From positions 211,533 to 275,532 of the forward strand of contig NW_022985091.1 of the NCBI RefSeq assembly GCF_010015585.1: a stretch of DNA of 64,000 nucleotides, given 5' to 3'. A program made the translations under genes and the position numbers. Origin of the DNA: Eremomyces bilateralis CBS 781.70. Its lineage: Eukaryota > Ascomycota > Dothideomycetes > Eremomycetales > Eremomycetaceae. Positions 22,606 to 33,979 of this stretch are shown here, in pieces. The number at the start of each line of letters is the position of its first letter. The stretch's first letter is position 1. A model generated the notes under the pieces. It was not told the origin of the DNA. It was given only the letters and a program-made list of their open reading frames with translations, and made no database searches.

Positions 22606-24633
22606 ATGTCGTCGTCTCCCAAAAAACCTCCTGGAGGCACCAATCGCTCGACCAACCCATCGCAGAAGGCCACATCTTCATCCGCAACGCAATCGCCGGG
22701 AACGCCCAAGACCTCCTCCTCGAACAAGACGACCTCCAGCAAGTCCGGCTCCTCGCAAATGGCCCCGAGCGCGAGCGGAGTTTCTCGAACCAAGTCCACG
22801 AAAGGAGCCAACGGCTCGCCTTTGTCGGCGCGCGCCTCAGTGAAGAAGCCGGGAAGCGGCGCCGGTTCAAGCAAGGGTGATGGCGCACCGGCAGACAATG
22901 CGGAGGAGGATTCGAAACTGGCGTTGATTGAAGATCTGAAGGAACGGCTCCAGCACGGTGAGTCCGTCACGGAAGAGCTGCAGAAGCAGGTGGAGGTCCT
23001 TCAAGCCCGACTGGACGAATCGATCCGCGACCAAAGCAAGCTGGAGGAGCGAGCGCATGAAGAGGAAGAGCGCAACGAAGGACTCGAGAATGACCGGAAA
23101 GAGTTGGTCAGACAACGGAGGGAGCTGGACAGTATATATGAAGCGGAACGTGCTTCGATGATGAAAGAGAAGGAAGAGGCACAATCAAAGGAAGATGAGA
23201 TGCACGAGACTATCCAGAGACTCAAAGACGCTCTTAGTCAACGAGATCTCAAGCCACCCACCGACGAGGGCGGGAGAATCTCTCGAACAGGTATGCCATT
23301 GCCCTATCTTTCAAATCGCCTCACGCTCACTTTTCTTCCTCTAGCAAGCTTCCAGAGTTCCGCATCGGGAGGCGCAGATAGCAATCAGTTCGCTCCTTCG
23401 GCCTCGCTTCAACGGAGCAATTCTCGCAACAACTCCAAGATTCTACTCCAAAAAGACAAGGTAATTGAGTCCCTTCGTCTAGAATTGGCCGAAGTACAGA
23501 TCAAACTTGTCGAGATGGAGAACATGGGTGGCGGCAGACTGCAGGACTTGGAAAAGTCTCTGCTTGAAGCCCGTATGACCAACGCTCGATTGATGGAGGA
23601 TAACGAAAGCTTCCAGCTCCTCCTCAGCGAAAAGACCCTCAACGGCGACTTTGCAAAGGGGGACTTCATGCGCGGTTCGTCAGCCGTCGACGGCACGCCC
23701 ACCAAGCCCTCGCACGGGGGAGCCTCCCTCGCTGACGAACTCGAGACAGCCGACGAAGATGAGGACGTCGAGTCCGACAAGCGACGCTTGGAATCCGAGA
23801 TCCAGGCGCTCAAGGAGCAAAACAAAGCGCTTACGCTGTACATCAACAAGATCATCGACCGTGTCCTTCAGCACCAAGGCTATGAGGCCATCCTCAGCAA
23901 TGCCGCCGATCCCCCAGAATTCTCCTCTCCCAACATCGATAAAGACCTTCCCCCTCCACCCCCAGCCAAAGATGCTGGCGGTCCTTCCCTCCTCCAGCGA
24001 GCCAAGTCGGTCGCAATGGGCGCCACCGCCGCCCGCCCCCGTCCCCGTCCCGTCTCCTACATGCCTCCGGCCGAAAACAGCATCAACTCCGACCCGACCA
24101 CCGCACCCAGCATCCCACTCGGCCGCACCAAGACCAACCGCGTCAGTTCCGCTGACCAAGCATCCCTATCCTCGCGCCGCAACACTGTCGATTTCAGCAA
24201 CCCCTCCGCGGCATCCGTCGTCCACAACATGTTCCGCGCCTCTTCCCCCGATGCTACCCCGGGCAGCCCCGCCGCGCTCGCCTCCCCCCGCAACTCCTTC
24301 TTCGCCCCGCCCGTCAACCAGAACTACAACGCTGCCGCTGCCGCGCGCCTCCCATCGGGCGCGCAGCGTGCCTCGTCCACGGACCGCAGCACCGGCGAGG
24401 TGGACACGCGCCCGTCGTCCAGCGAGAGCGGGCCGAGCGCCGAGCCGCCGAGCCCGCCACGGAGCGTGGGGCCGCCCGAGCGCACGATGACGGGGAAGGG
24501 GATCAAGCCGTTGCGGCTAGTGCGGGAGAACGCGGAGGCAGAGGAGGCGGCGCGGAAGGCGGCGAATCGGGGGAGCTGGATGAATATGGGGTGGTTTCAG
24601 CGGGGGCAGGGGCAGGGGCCGAGTGAGCAGTGA
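22606..24633 (+). CDS. Coiled-coil protein (fungal 'M protein repeat' type)
   Basis: Two exons, 22606-23290 and 23345-24633, encode 657 residues. Seen: a Ser/Thr/Lys-rich N-terminus (1-95), a long coiled coil (about 100-215: Leu heptads with Glu/Lys/Arg/Gln), a second coiled coil (about 260-315), a third at 374-413 with DKRRLESEIQALKEQNKALT and YINKIIDRVLQHQGYEAIL, then a disordered Pro/Ser tail and a basic C-terminus. Filamentous-fungal homologues are usually annotated only as 'M protein repeat protein'; a scaffold or cytoskeletal role is a guess. The 54-nt intron (GTATGC...CTAG) is a multiple of three and has no stop, so the ORF also reads through it. The insert would be hydrophobic and unlike its surroundings, while splicing gives a smooth SRTASFQSS join. 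Confidence 0.8.
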   Translation: MSSSPKKPPGGTNRSTNPSQKATSSSATQSPGTPKTSSSNKTTSSKSGSSQMAPSASGVSRTKSTKGANGSPLSARASVKKPGSGAGSSKGDGAPADNAEEDSKLALIEDLKERLQHGESVTEELQKQVEVLQARLDESIRDQSKLEERAHEEEERNEGLENDRKELVRQRRELDSIYEAERASMMKEKEEAQSKEDEMHETIQRLKDALSQRDLKPPTDEGGRISRTGMPLPYLSNRLTLTFLPLASFQSSASGGADSNQFAPSASLQRSNSRNNSKILLQKDKVIESLRLELAEVQIKLVEMENMGGGRLQDLEKSLLEARMTNARLMEDNESFQLLLSEKTLNGDFAKGDFMRGSSAVDGTPTKPSHGGASLADELETADEDEDVESDKRRLESEIQALKEQNKALTLYINKIIDRVLQHQGYEAILSNAADPPEFSSPNIDKDLPPPPPAKDAGGPSLLQRAKSVAMGATAARPRPRPVSYMPPAENSINSDPTTAPSIPLGRTKTNRVSSADQASLSSRRNTVDFSNPSAASVVHNMFRASSPDATPGSPAALASPRNSFFAPPVNQNYNAAAAARLPSGAQRASSTDRSTGEVDTRPSSSESGPSAEPPSPPRSVGPPERTMTGKGIKPLRLVRENAEAEEAARKAANRGSWMNMGWFQRGQGQGPSEQ

Positions 24634-24997
24634 ATGAGGGATGACGATATGCCCGGGCACGGGGCGTTAGTGGAGATCTCTCGCTGTGCGTGAGCGCTCC
24701 TATGGGCGTGCCGTGGTTGGGTGGATTTTCATGGCGTGAATGTTTGGAGTTTTCGGTATATGATACCAGGGATGGCTCGCCGCAGGATGATTTCGGCGAT
24801 GGCTTGTCACATTACGGGATTCGACAGGCTCGAAGGGCGATTGATGGGACGTCGTGGCCCTGATTCGATGTAGATAGCCCTTTTGTTGCCCCATAGAGTA
24901 ATTAAAGTCCGCTCAACACTCCTGTCCAGATTTCCTTTTCTACCAACCGAAAGACTGCCCTAGCTCTATCCCATCGTCAACCCTGTTCCGCTTCCCC
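24634..24997. other. Convergent 3' region
   Basis: About 360 bases between the coiled-coil gene (+) and the peroxiredoxin gene (-). 3' flanking sequence; nothing else seen. Confidence 0.4.
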
Positions 24998-25840
24998 TCA
25001 CCATTTGGCCTTCAACACCTTTGCAGCCGCAGAAACTGTTCTGGTATTAGCATCCACGCCCCTATTGATGTTGAAAACGCGTACCATTCAACCCTGTATT
25101 GTCAGGCTCGACATGTGCCTCCTTGACTTTCCCATCCTCCACGACAAGCGCATACCGCTTGCTTCGATGTCCCCCGAAAATGGAGGTGCCGTCGAAAGCC
25201 AAATCCAACGCCTTGGTGAAATCCAAGTGGGGATCAGCCAAGAAACGGATCTATATAGTTCAGCACAGGTCACGCTCTATTGTTGCCGGATGCCTTACTC
25301 CGCTCTTCTGGCTGGGGTCAAGAGATGCAGCCCAGGCTTTCATGCTGAGGAAATGGTTAATATGGGAGGTCAAGAAGCTTGTGATAAGAGGGCTCTTACA
25401 CAAAGGGATCATTGACGGACACCACGAAGACGGAGTCCACTCCCTTTAGGTCTTTGGACGAGATATATCCTGGAATATGTGATTCGGAGCATGCCGGCGC
25501 TTCATGTAGTTTCATATTAGTATTTGACTTTCTCACGAATAAACGGACAATCCTATATCCCGATCTCTATTTATGGGTCTCAATGGGGGGTGTCACGTAT
25601 TCCCAGGCATTGCAGTTCGATAGACTTACAGAAAGCCGCCGGCACGCCGACGATAATCGACCGCCCTTTCAACTCGTTGGCGATATTCACCTTATTGCCC
25701 GGAGAGTTTTCGAATAGCTCGACGGACGGAATCGCATCTCCGACTTGAACCAGGGAGCGGGCAGAGGCGTGGAATGTGCGGATAGGGGTGGTGCGTGGAA
25801 TGGTGCTGGCGGCGCGGAGGAGGGGGCGGATGGAAGACAT
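24998..25840 (-). CDS. Mitochondrial 1-Cys peroxiredoxin (Prx5-like)
   Basis: Five exons, 25840-25630, 25499-25400, 25344-25299, 25250-25085 and 25035-24998, encode 186 residues. The N-terminus (SSIRPLLRAASTIPRTTPIR, then TFHASARS) is Arg-rich, lacks acidic residues and looks like a mitochondrial presequence. The peroxidase fold follows: VGDAIPSVELFENSPGNKVN, then IIVGVPAAFSPACSESHIPG with the peroxidatic Cys at C74, VFVVSVNDPFVMKAWA, IRFLADPHLDFTKAL and RYALVVEDGKVKEAHVEPD. C74 is the only cysteine, so this is a 1-Cys enzyme that needs an external thiol for recycling. The family reduces H2O2, organic peroxides and peroxynitrite. The first intron ends in AAG (25502-25500); the others in CAG, TAG and CAG. 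Head-to-head with the Skn7-type gene. Confidence 0.92.
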
Positions 25841-28599
25841 TGTATGTCAGATTTAGGGTTTGAAGAGTAGGTTCAAGTGATTTCGACGTGTGTTTGTACC
25901 GTCGCTGGATATGTTCAATTGATGTTTAGTTAGAGTGTAGAATTCAAATCATTCAGGACTGGACGAAGCTTGCAACTTCGTGTTGGGGTGTGATGTCAAG
26001 TTCTCCACGACAACCAACTACCATCCCTGCAACGATCTTGGTAAATTAAACGGCTTGAGATTTAGCATCCGTGAGCTATTCTTTTTTATTAATTCGGTCA
26101 AGTTCTATCCTCCCAGGTAGTGGAATAGTGTGTTGCTAGTCAATAGTCATAAGGAAAATCGTGAGAGTATTTTAATCCGGAGGGCTGCAATAGACAAAGA
26201 GCTAGGAAGGCAAGTACCATCTGCTGGAGAAAAATTGCTATATATCATCAGTTGATTTTCAAGTTAAACCATCCTCTTCTTAGTCTCCGCCTGTTTTCTT
26301 TCACCAGAACCGGAACAAGAGCATGGGATATCTCCAGGTGCACCGGGAGCACGGACCTCTAGTGGACCGGAGACGAGAATACAATATGAACTAGGAATAT
26401 ACCATCGATCATAAACCTCCTCCAGCTTCGAATATTTCGGTGCCGGCCTGTCGGGGTAAATCCGATGATCGATCTCGAATCCCAGTCGGGCGTACTCACT
26501 ACTCAGTACTCAGGAACCCGATCTTATCATAACTCACAGTCAAGCGATGAAGGAAAGCTGATATGGATTGAGATGATGGCACGTCGCTGTTAGCTGTTTT
26601 GGGTTAGACCCATTCTACAGTAGCTGCGCCAGATATCCAATTGGGGGGACCACTCCTGAAGACGAGATCAGGCCTGAGGGGAGCAAGCAGGCAATCAGAA
26701 AGAAGCTACACTATCTTTCTCCCAGACGCGAAGTTGGGCTAGCGTGAAGCCTCAGGTCCAAGATTAGACATCGAAGACTAGATGTGAAATCCCCAGCAGC
26801 CTTTCTCCCTGGCTCATGGCTGTTGAAATGAACGGTTCGATTCGAGGGAGCATAGAAGACGATGGTTACAGACATGTCGTGTTCTCAGTTCTCGTATCTT
26901 TCATTGATCGCCCAGGAGCCGCGCCACCAAGGCAGCAGAGTGAACGCAAAACCGTCTCGAGAACCAAGATTGCCGATGAAATGGCTAGTTTGTCAAAACA
27001 CAAAGTTTATGTCACGATTCCGAACCTTGTCCTTTAGAGGCTGAAGCACCAGAGTGGAGATGAGCCATGAGGATTGAGGAGGGGACTCCATGTCTGTGAG
27101 AGTCTGATGGTCGTAGGATTCTCCTAAGAATGGCGACGATCGTCCATCATCCTGCAGCTCCTCACATTAAAAGAAAAAGCCTCCCAATGAAAATTTCTTT
27201 GAGGTCCTTTTCCTTGCAACTGTCGCATTTACGGACTCTACCGATCTATTAATTTATATTCCGTTCTCATGGGTCTCAACTCTCCTCTCATCGCGTGCGT
27301 CACCCTCCCAGCCTCCCCCTCTTTCTGGTGTCCGTACCGTACTGTGGAGTATCAGATATCCATAATCCGCAATTCGCAGGGTACACAATAATATTTGCCA
27401 TTTGACTATTAATACCTAGTTACAGATTACAGAACTACGGGTATTAGCGCATGTCTGTAGTTGCTATGTAGGTGTTAACCGCTCTGCCGCTGTCTTGATC
27501 CATTAAAACTTTCCGGGTCCGAGTGACGTCGGTACCAGATCCTGACCGGACGGGGAGCCTGATCGCATCGCCGGCCCTTGTTGTCTTTATCGTTCGTACC
27601 CAGGCCCTACAGCCGGTGCGGATACGGTCCCTCGTCCCCGCTGCTGTCGTAGCCCCGTCGCTCGTATCCCGCCCCATAGAGTACTAGTAAACCCAATATT
27701 ATTAGTGTATCCAAGTGTGTCCTGTTTCCTGTAGCCCCTAGGGAATAGGCACTTGGTTAGCGGCGCACCGGCGGTCCAGTGCCTAGAACCAGCCAATGCT
27801 ACCCAGGAAAGCCCAAAGGTAGAACCCCCAAGGATCCCCCAACTCCCAAAAACAGGCGGTGCTCCCGCCTGCTCCCGCCGCTCGAACAGCATCCACATTC
27901 AGCTTTGCACAGTTTATACCCTCCCGGCAGGCGTCCACGCCAGGCTTGCAGGCTTGGGGTGTGCAGTGGTGCAGACTGCAGTGCTCCTCTGCAGTTCTGC
28001 TGCAAGACTTCATTAGGATCGACCTCCACTACTCCAGTCTCCACCACTCACCAGTCACCACACTCCTTGTCACCACCACTTCCTGTACCAATTGGAATCC
28101 GAACAAGCACTACGAAAGTCTCCTCTAATCCTCCACCTCCTTCTGTCCTCAGTCTCTCGACTGGCGAACCGCATCTCTGGCTCTCTATCCGAACTTCGCA
28201 ACTCGCCGGCATCCTCCCATCTCGAATCATCTGCAAAATCGAGAGGAAATTGGGCCTTCAATCCGGTCATCTGGATCCCGAGCGCGTCACAATTTGGTGG
28301 CGTTAATTCCAATCCGGCTATCCCGTCCTGTAGGTCGTATCCCATTGCACTTTGCAGGGTCGCCTGGTTTGCAAAAGTAGTCGGGCCGGTTTTATGCGCT
28401 CCATACCCCATCTCCAGCCTACAACCCGCGAATTGACTACCATCGCGACTCGACCGTCCATTCTTTGAATCCGTTTGCCATCACACCCGATTGCCACGAC
28501 CCGACACGGACTCGACGCCGGACGAACTTGAGTTTCGGTGGCCTTCTGGTCCAGAAACGAGTCCCCGACTCGACATCGCGGTGTGAAGGGGACAACATT
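25841..28599. other. Divergent intergenic: peroxiredoxin (-) and SKN7-like (+) promoters
   Basis: About 2.8 kb. The stretch from roughly 27770 to 28599 is C/T/A-rich with several short ORFs and is probably the long promoter and leader of the SKN7-like gene. The stretch 27420-27760 is compositionally patchy but shows no terminal repeats or coding match. I did not find an exact TTACTAA/TTAGTAA Yap1 site. Confidence 0.45.
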
Positions 28600-30918
28600 A
28601 TGGAATCGAATCAGGGCGGTGGCACCGCGAACAGCTCAAGCGACTTTGTAAGGACTCGATGGAAACCTGTGATATAGAATTGCCACGCTAACAGCTGTCC
28701 GACGTAGGTTCGCAAATTATACAAGTATGTGGAAACGATATCGTCTACGGAGGCTCGCGTTGATCAGGCTGACCGAATGCAGAATGCTGGAGAACCCGAC
28801 GGATGAAAACATTGTGCGATGGGGCAACGAAGGCGACAGTTTCGTGGTGTTAGAGGTGCGTCCATTGTCCGATGACAACAATAGCGACGTCAATAGAGTG
28901 ACCCATTGACCGCGTCGCAGAACGAGAAATTCACCAAGCACATCCTCCCGAAGCACTTTAAGCACAGCAACTTTGCGAGTTTCGTCCGACAATTGAACAA
29001 ATACGACTTCCATAAAGTACGACACAACAATGAAGAATCGGGACAATCGCAGTATGGCCCTGGGGTATGTTGGTTGCCGTCATTGCTCGCGATCGCATTT
29101 CGCTGACATGAATAGGCTTGGGAATTCAAACATCCTGATTTCAAGATGAACAATAAAGACGCCCTCGACAACATTCGGCGCAAAGCCCCCGCGGCACGCA
29201 AACCGAACCAAGGCCCCGACGATGTGATTGTCCCGACACAACAGATCGACCTGATCAACACGCAACTCGTCGCAACGCAGCAGCAGCTCCAGCAGTTACA
29301 GGAACGCTATAACGAGCTCAACATCCATCATTCGATGCTCCTGCAGGAGCTGATGGGCGTGCAGAAGACGGTGGTCAACCACGAGCATGTCATGCAAAAT
29401 GTCATGAACTTCCTCCACTCGGTCGACGCACAACGACGCCGAGATAGTCGCATGATCAATCCATTCAACCAGGCGACCACCCCAAGCGGCGGAGCCGTCG
29501 CTGGCCAGTCGTCGCAACAGCCACAAATCGAGGAGGATGTACCCGCGTCCCCATTACAACAAGCTTCCAAACTCCTCCAAGAGACCAACGCCGATATGCT
29601 CCTGAATCCTCGAAACCTCGAGCACATGAACGAGATCTCGATGCGCATGAACGGCACGCTTACGACCCCCCCTCCGGACTACGGCCTTCGGAATAGCCAA
29701 CAACCGCGACCCGGTAGCAGGGGCGCTCCGCGATCGGCAGGCTCCTCCAGTTCCGTGCGCGCCGGCGAGATTGATACGCTCGTCTATCCCGTCGGGCAGA
29801 CGAACGGGATCGATCCCATGTATAGCGAGCATATTAACAACATCCCGTATCCGCTACCGACGAAGCCACCGGAACCGACCGACCCACGGTATCAAGGGCC
29901 CGAAGCACTGAAGAAGAGCGCGCAGATCGATCCGGGGTGGATACGGCAACCGCAAATCTTGCTGGTGGAGGACGATCCGACCTGTCGAAGGATTGGAGGG
30001 AAGTTTTTGTATGCGTTCAATTGTGCGATTGATAGCGCGGTAAGTCTCCATGATGCGAATACTCAGTAATATGATGCTAATGGAGCGCAGTTTGACGGCC
30101 TGGAAGCTGTCAACAAGATGCATGGGGGCTCCAAGTACGATCTTGTGCTGATGGACATCATCATGCCAAACCTAGACGGAGTCTCCGCTTGCCATTTGGT
30201 CCGCCAATTTGATAACACTCCCATCATCGCCATGACCTCTAATATCCGAAGCGACGACATCTCCATGTATTTCCAGCATGGTAAATACTTCCCTATCCCC
30301 TCATCTTGCCCAATCTAATGAATTCCAGGAATGAACGACGTCCTCCCCAAACCATTCACCAAGGAAGGCCTCTTCCAAATGTTGCAAAAGCACCTCCACC
30401 ACCTCATCAAGCAACCCGGACAAGGCATCGACCCGCAGCTCCAACCCAACCTCACCCCGGCTGGACCCTCCCATTCCGTCGCGGGTTCCACTCCCCGCCC
30501 TCCGCACGCGCATACTCACTCCCTCACCCACTCCCTCAAGGAAGAGGAGTCCCCATCCGCCGGCGCATCCAACAAATCCCCCGCGACCACCAGCAACTGG
30601 AACTCCCCGAACCAAATCCCGGGCGTCTCCCCCGTCACCTCGTCCGTGACCGACGATTACATGCACCACGTCCCGCAGCAGAACCCGTACGCGGCGCAGA
30701 TGGCAGGAAATCCGCCTATGGGGTACCCGCAGATGGGCATGCATGGAGGTGGAGGTGCATCCGGCCGGCCGGGGCCGCAACAACCCGGGATACAGCAACA
30801 ACCACCACAGGGCCAACATCGGCGGCAGATTTCGGAAATCTCGGGCGGGGAGGAGATGGCGGGGAGTGGGAAGCGGCAGATTTATTCTGGGCAGATGGGG
30901 ATGCAACAACGGCGGTAG
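28600..30918 (+). CDS. skn7: Skn7/SrrA-type HSF-domain response regulator
   Basis: Seven exons, 28600-28647, 28708-28724, 28783-28855, 28921-29064, 29116-30039, 30091-30280 and 30329-30918, encode 661 residues. Skn7 proteins are nuclear factors at the end of a histidine-kinase phosphorelay and act in oxidative, osmotic and cell-wall responses. Domains: HSF-type DNA-binding domain (about 14-120; [42 protein letters not shown]); coiled coil (139-200; [18 protein letters not shown]); Ser/Pro/Gln linker; receiver domain (about 373-490) with acidic pair D380-D381, phospho-acceptor D424 in [14 protein letters not shown]451 and K473; then a Pro/Gln-rich tail. All receiver residues needed for phosphorylation are present. 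Exon 2 is only 17 nt and encodes VRKLY, entering the DNA-binding domain; the family alignment requires it. Confidence 0.94.
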
Positions 30919-33900
30919 GCGACGGGAGAGGACGAGGTCCATCGAAAAACCCTTACAGTGATAGGGGCCGAAAAAGTATACCGTTAATTGTGTGATTTTT
31001 GCATGGAATCAAGGGACGGGCCTGTCCCACGGGGATCGAGGGCGGAGAACACGCTGCGCATCCGCTATGATTCGGAACATCATGGCTAGACTGATGCCGG
31101 TGGATCGGGCGTTCAAGGTGGATGGGTCTAACTAATATCTTGGAGGCACGATGACTGGGAGGCACATTGCTGGACGCATGGCAGCAGCCCACGGATGCCT
31201 CGTCACGGGAAGGCGGGTGGGTGCATTTTCTTCTATCTGACGACATCTACGGATCGCAGAATCGCGTGGGAAGAGCCGAAATCTCAATCGGGAGGCGGCT
31301 TTGGAATTTTTCAATTCGATCTTCATTGTAGATACTTGGGTCGCTGTGTTCGCTGCTTCGCTCATGATGTGCAGCCATAGTCAACTCGCAAGCGGACAAC
31401 ACAGGCGGCAATTCCAGCTAGGCTTGCTTCCTTCCGATTATTAGACTGCAATGAAGCCGCGTATCCATCAAAATTTCAATTCTTCCACATGTCCATTGTT
31501 CATCGACGTCATGACGAATTTCCCCCACGCCGGGCGATGTCAGGGCGTCACGGCCCGCCGCGCACCACCCGACCTTCCCACCGCGCCGGGTCGACCGCGA
31601 TTCAGGGACGGGTCCTTGGAACGATTCCAGGGCGACCTGGATCGGGCAAGGGAAGGATCCCGTCTTACGCTCAAAGCTTAGCACCGTGCCGTCGAACGAA
31701 CTGGATGGATTGAGGGAAAATCGGATGATGAAGACGGGCTTGTGCGTGGGTCTATGGGGGTCTAGAACGGGCGGGATGGGACGATGGAGGTGCGGATATG
31801 CAGACATGGGGGGCTCGAGCGCGACGGGCGGGCTGAACGCTGGGCGGGAGAAATTGGGGTGGGAATACCATGATGCGTACGGAGTGGCTGATAAGATATT
31901 ATTTAGGCGTTTGAGATCATAAGGAAACGTGAAATTACCTGCATGCGATAGGTTATGCGATAGCTGGAGAAAATTATTTGCATCACTGGCTGTATGGTAT
32001 TCATGGGCACCACAGTTTGGGTCTTTTGAAAATCCGATTAAAGCTTCTGCCCGGCTAGCATCCATGAGAACAATTAATCAATTATGCCGTATGGATTCCT
32101 TTCCTTATCTGCCACATGTTGTGACCAATTCATGACCAGTCCTCTCCTTCCGAAAGCGATTCCAAGGGCAGTGGATTGCAAAGGAAGATGCCAAAATGAG
32201 ATCCACTTCCACACCATTTCTATTTCCCGTCTTTCGGTGCTTCCATTAGGAATGGGATTCCTGTCCAGGAATATTGAGGTACAATCACTGTCGCAAAACC
32301 GTATATGAAGCCAGAAAAAGTCCGATGCCATTTTAATCATTCCGCCGCACTTTGAGTTCGCTGCCGACTACATGAGGACGCGCTTGAAAGCTCGTCGAAC
32401 AACATCGACAATGAGGACATCGGACTGGGACTAAGGAAACAGTATCTTTTGCGGCCAAATGACGACCCAGTCGACAGTTAAGTCTGGAACACTATTCTTG
32501 TAAGCACCGTAACATTTAGATATGGGAACTTCATTACCGGTCTGAAAGGTATGCCACTTCCTTCGCATTTCGATGTACCAGCTTTCACCTCCGATGATGG
32601 GACGATGCTGTAGATTATGCAGGTGATGTAAATCGGCCCATTAGGGTGTGGCCGCGTCCACTTTGACCTGCATATCTTCTTCTGAGTCGAGTAGCGCCAA
32701 CGCACGCCAACGAAGCCCCCCGTCAACGTCCGGCTAAACGATATCGGTGATACGTTCGATTATAGTGCCAGGTTCGAGAGGTGTCTCCTCGGTCTTGTCG
32801 TCCCCTTCGTTGGAGTCGGAGCCCGCGTCGGAGCTGGCGTCGGATCCCTCGTCGGAGTCGTCGTCGGAGACATCGCCGCCGCCGGATTCCTCATCGGAGT
32901 CGTCGTTGGAGCCTTTGTCGGAGTCCTGGTCCGAGTCTTCCACGTACCTTTCATCGGAGTCCCGGTTGGACACTTCGTCGAAATGGTCGGAGTCCTCGTC
33001 CTCCTCCTCGCTGCCCGCTTGACCCATCGCTACCACTACCACTGCTCTTGAAGATATCATGGACGTGGCGGCGTGTTCGGCAAGTAGGGCTTCCTCCTTA
33101 TCCTCCTCCCGGCATCAATTTTGAGGAACCATATTCTTTGACATTTGGGATTGGATTGGGCAGGGATAACACATGCTTTCTCGAAGATCCCGTTAGTAGA
33201 GCGTATGGTGAGAACGCGCGATATGGAGAGACTTGTTCGGTGCCGGCCATACACAGGAATTTGATGCGAATAAGTAGAGATGAATACTTATAGGAAATCG
33301 GACGACTGATGCAACACAGGACTCATGCGATAACAAGACTGCTATGGAGAGGGATGATGGTGGATATTACAACAACTTGCTGGTTCACCGAAGGTAACAC
33401 TAAGAGGATATAAGAACGCAAAAGAGAAGCACTGATTAGTATTCAACACAGGCGGTAATACACCAACCCAGACATTTTATTTGTGATGTGCGCATCCATA
33501 TCTCTGATTGCACCAGGTCGTTGACCAGGCATTGTGCAAGAACTGATGGAGTGAAGACAGCCTGTTTGATGGGATTCCTACGGTTACATGGCCAGGATAC
33601 TTGGAACGCGAATATGGCCCATTATCAGCTTTATCGGCCATAGGAGCCTAGAGATTCCCCTGGTGATAAGGCGTAGATATTCAAGAAGAGTATTTTCGTG
33701 ATAATTGAACCGGAATCTGAATATCAGATTTATTATAGTCTGTAAATTGAGCAGCACCTGTAGAATCCAATCAAAAGCCCCTCGTGGACAAGGGTGTGTC
33801 TATCGTCACATTTTCTATGCCGCCCAACAGTCATTACATTCACCACCCAATTTCACCCCACAGGACCACAGCACGACCTCCAAACATCCCAGCATTATTT

Positions 33901-33979
33901 CCTCAATACCTCCATAATAAGTACATAATCTTTATACCCGAATCATAAAGCAGCCGTCAAACCCGGCGGATCCATCACA
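30919..33979. other. Long intergenic between SKN7-like and eIF2B epsilon
   Basis: About 3.1 kb without a recognisable gene. It contains a 215-codon minus-strand frame (31418-32065) and an acidic Ser/Asp repeat frame (32734-33060), both described separately. The last few hundred bases before 33980 should be the eIF2B epsilon promoter. Confidence 0.45.
32734..33060 (-). CDS. Possible small acidic Ser/Asp-repeat protein (doubtful)
   Basis: A 108-codon frame from the ATG at 33060 encodes a strongly acidic protein built from degenerate SD, DSDE and DSDK units (for example DSDEGSDASSDAGSDSNEGD). The underlying DNA is an irregular repeat of GAC/TCC-like triplets (about 32805-33005), and the opposite strand is open as well (32747-33022), as expected for a trinucleotide-type repeat. 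No folded domain or homologue is recognised. It may be a real Asp/Ser-rich protein, an exon of a longer one, or simply a repeat tract. Confidence 0.3.
   Translation of the reverse strand: MISSRAVVVVAMGQAGSEEEDEDSDHFDEVSNRDSDERYVEDSDQDSDKGSNDDSDEESGGGDVSDDDSDEGSDASSDAGSDSNEGDDKTEETPLEPGTIIERITDIV

Noticed and set aside
26476-26500. tRNA B-box-like TCTCGAATCCC
   Set aside because: No A box at the right distance and no cloverleaf could be folded around it; the same holds for GGTTCGAAT near 49103.
27420-27770. Possible transposon remnant
   Set aside because: Compositionally patchy, but no terminal inverted or direct repeats, no target-site duplication and no transposase or reverse-transcriptase similarity seen.
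27779-28306. 175-codon + frame upstream of the SKN7-like gene
   Set aside because: Pro/Ser-rich with no motifs, in a C/T-rich leader where several frames are open by composition.
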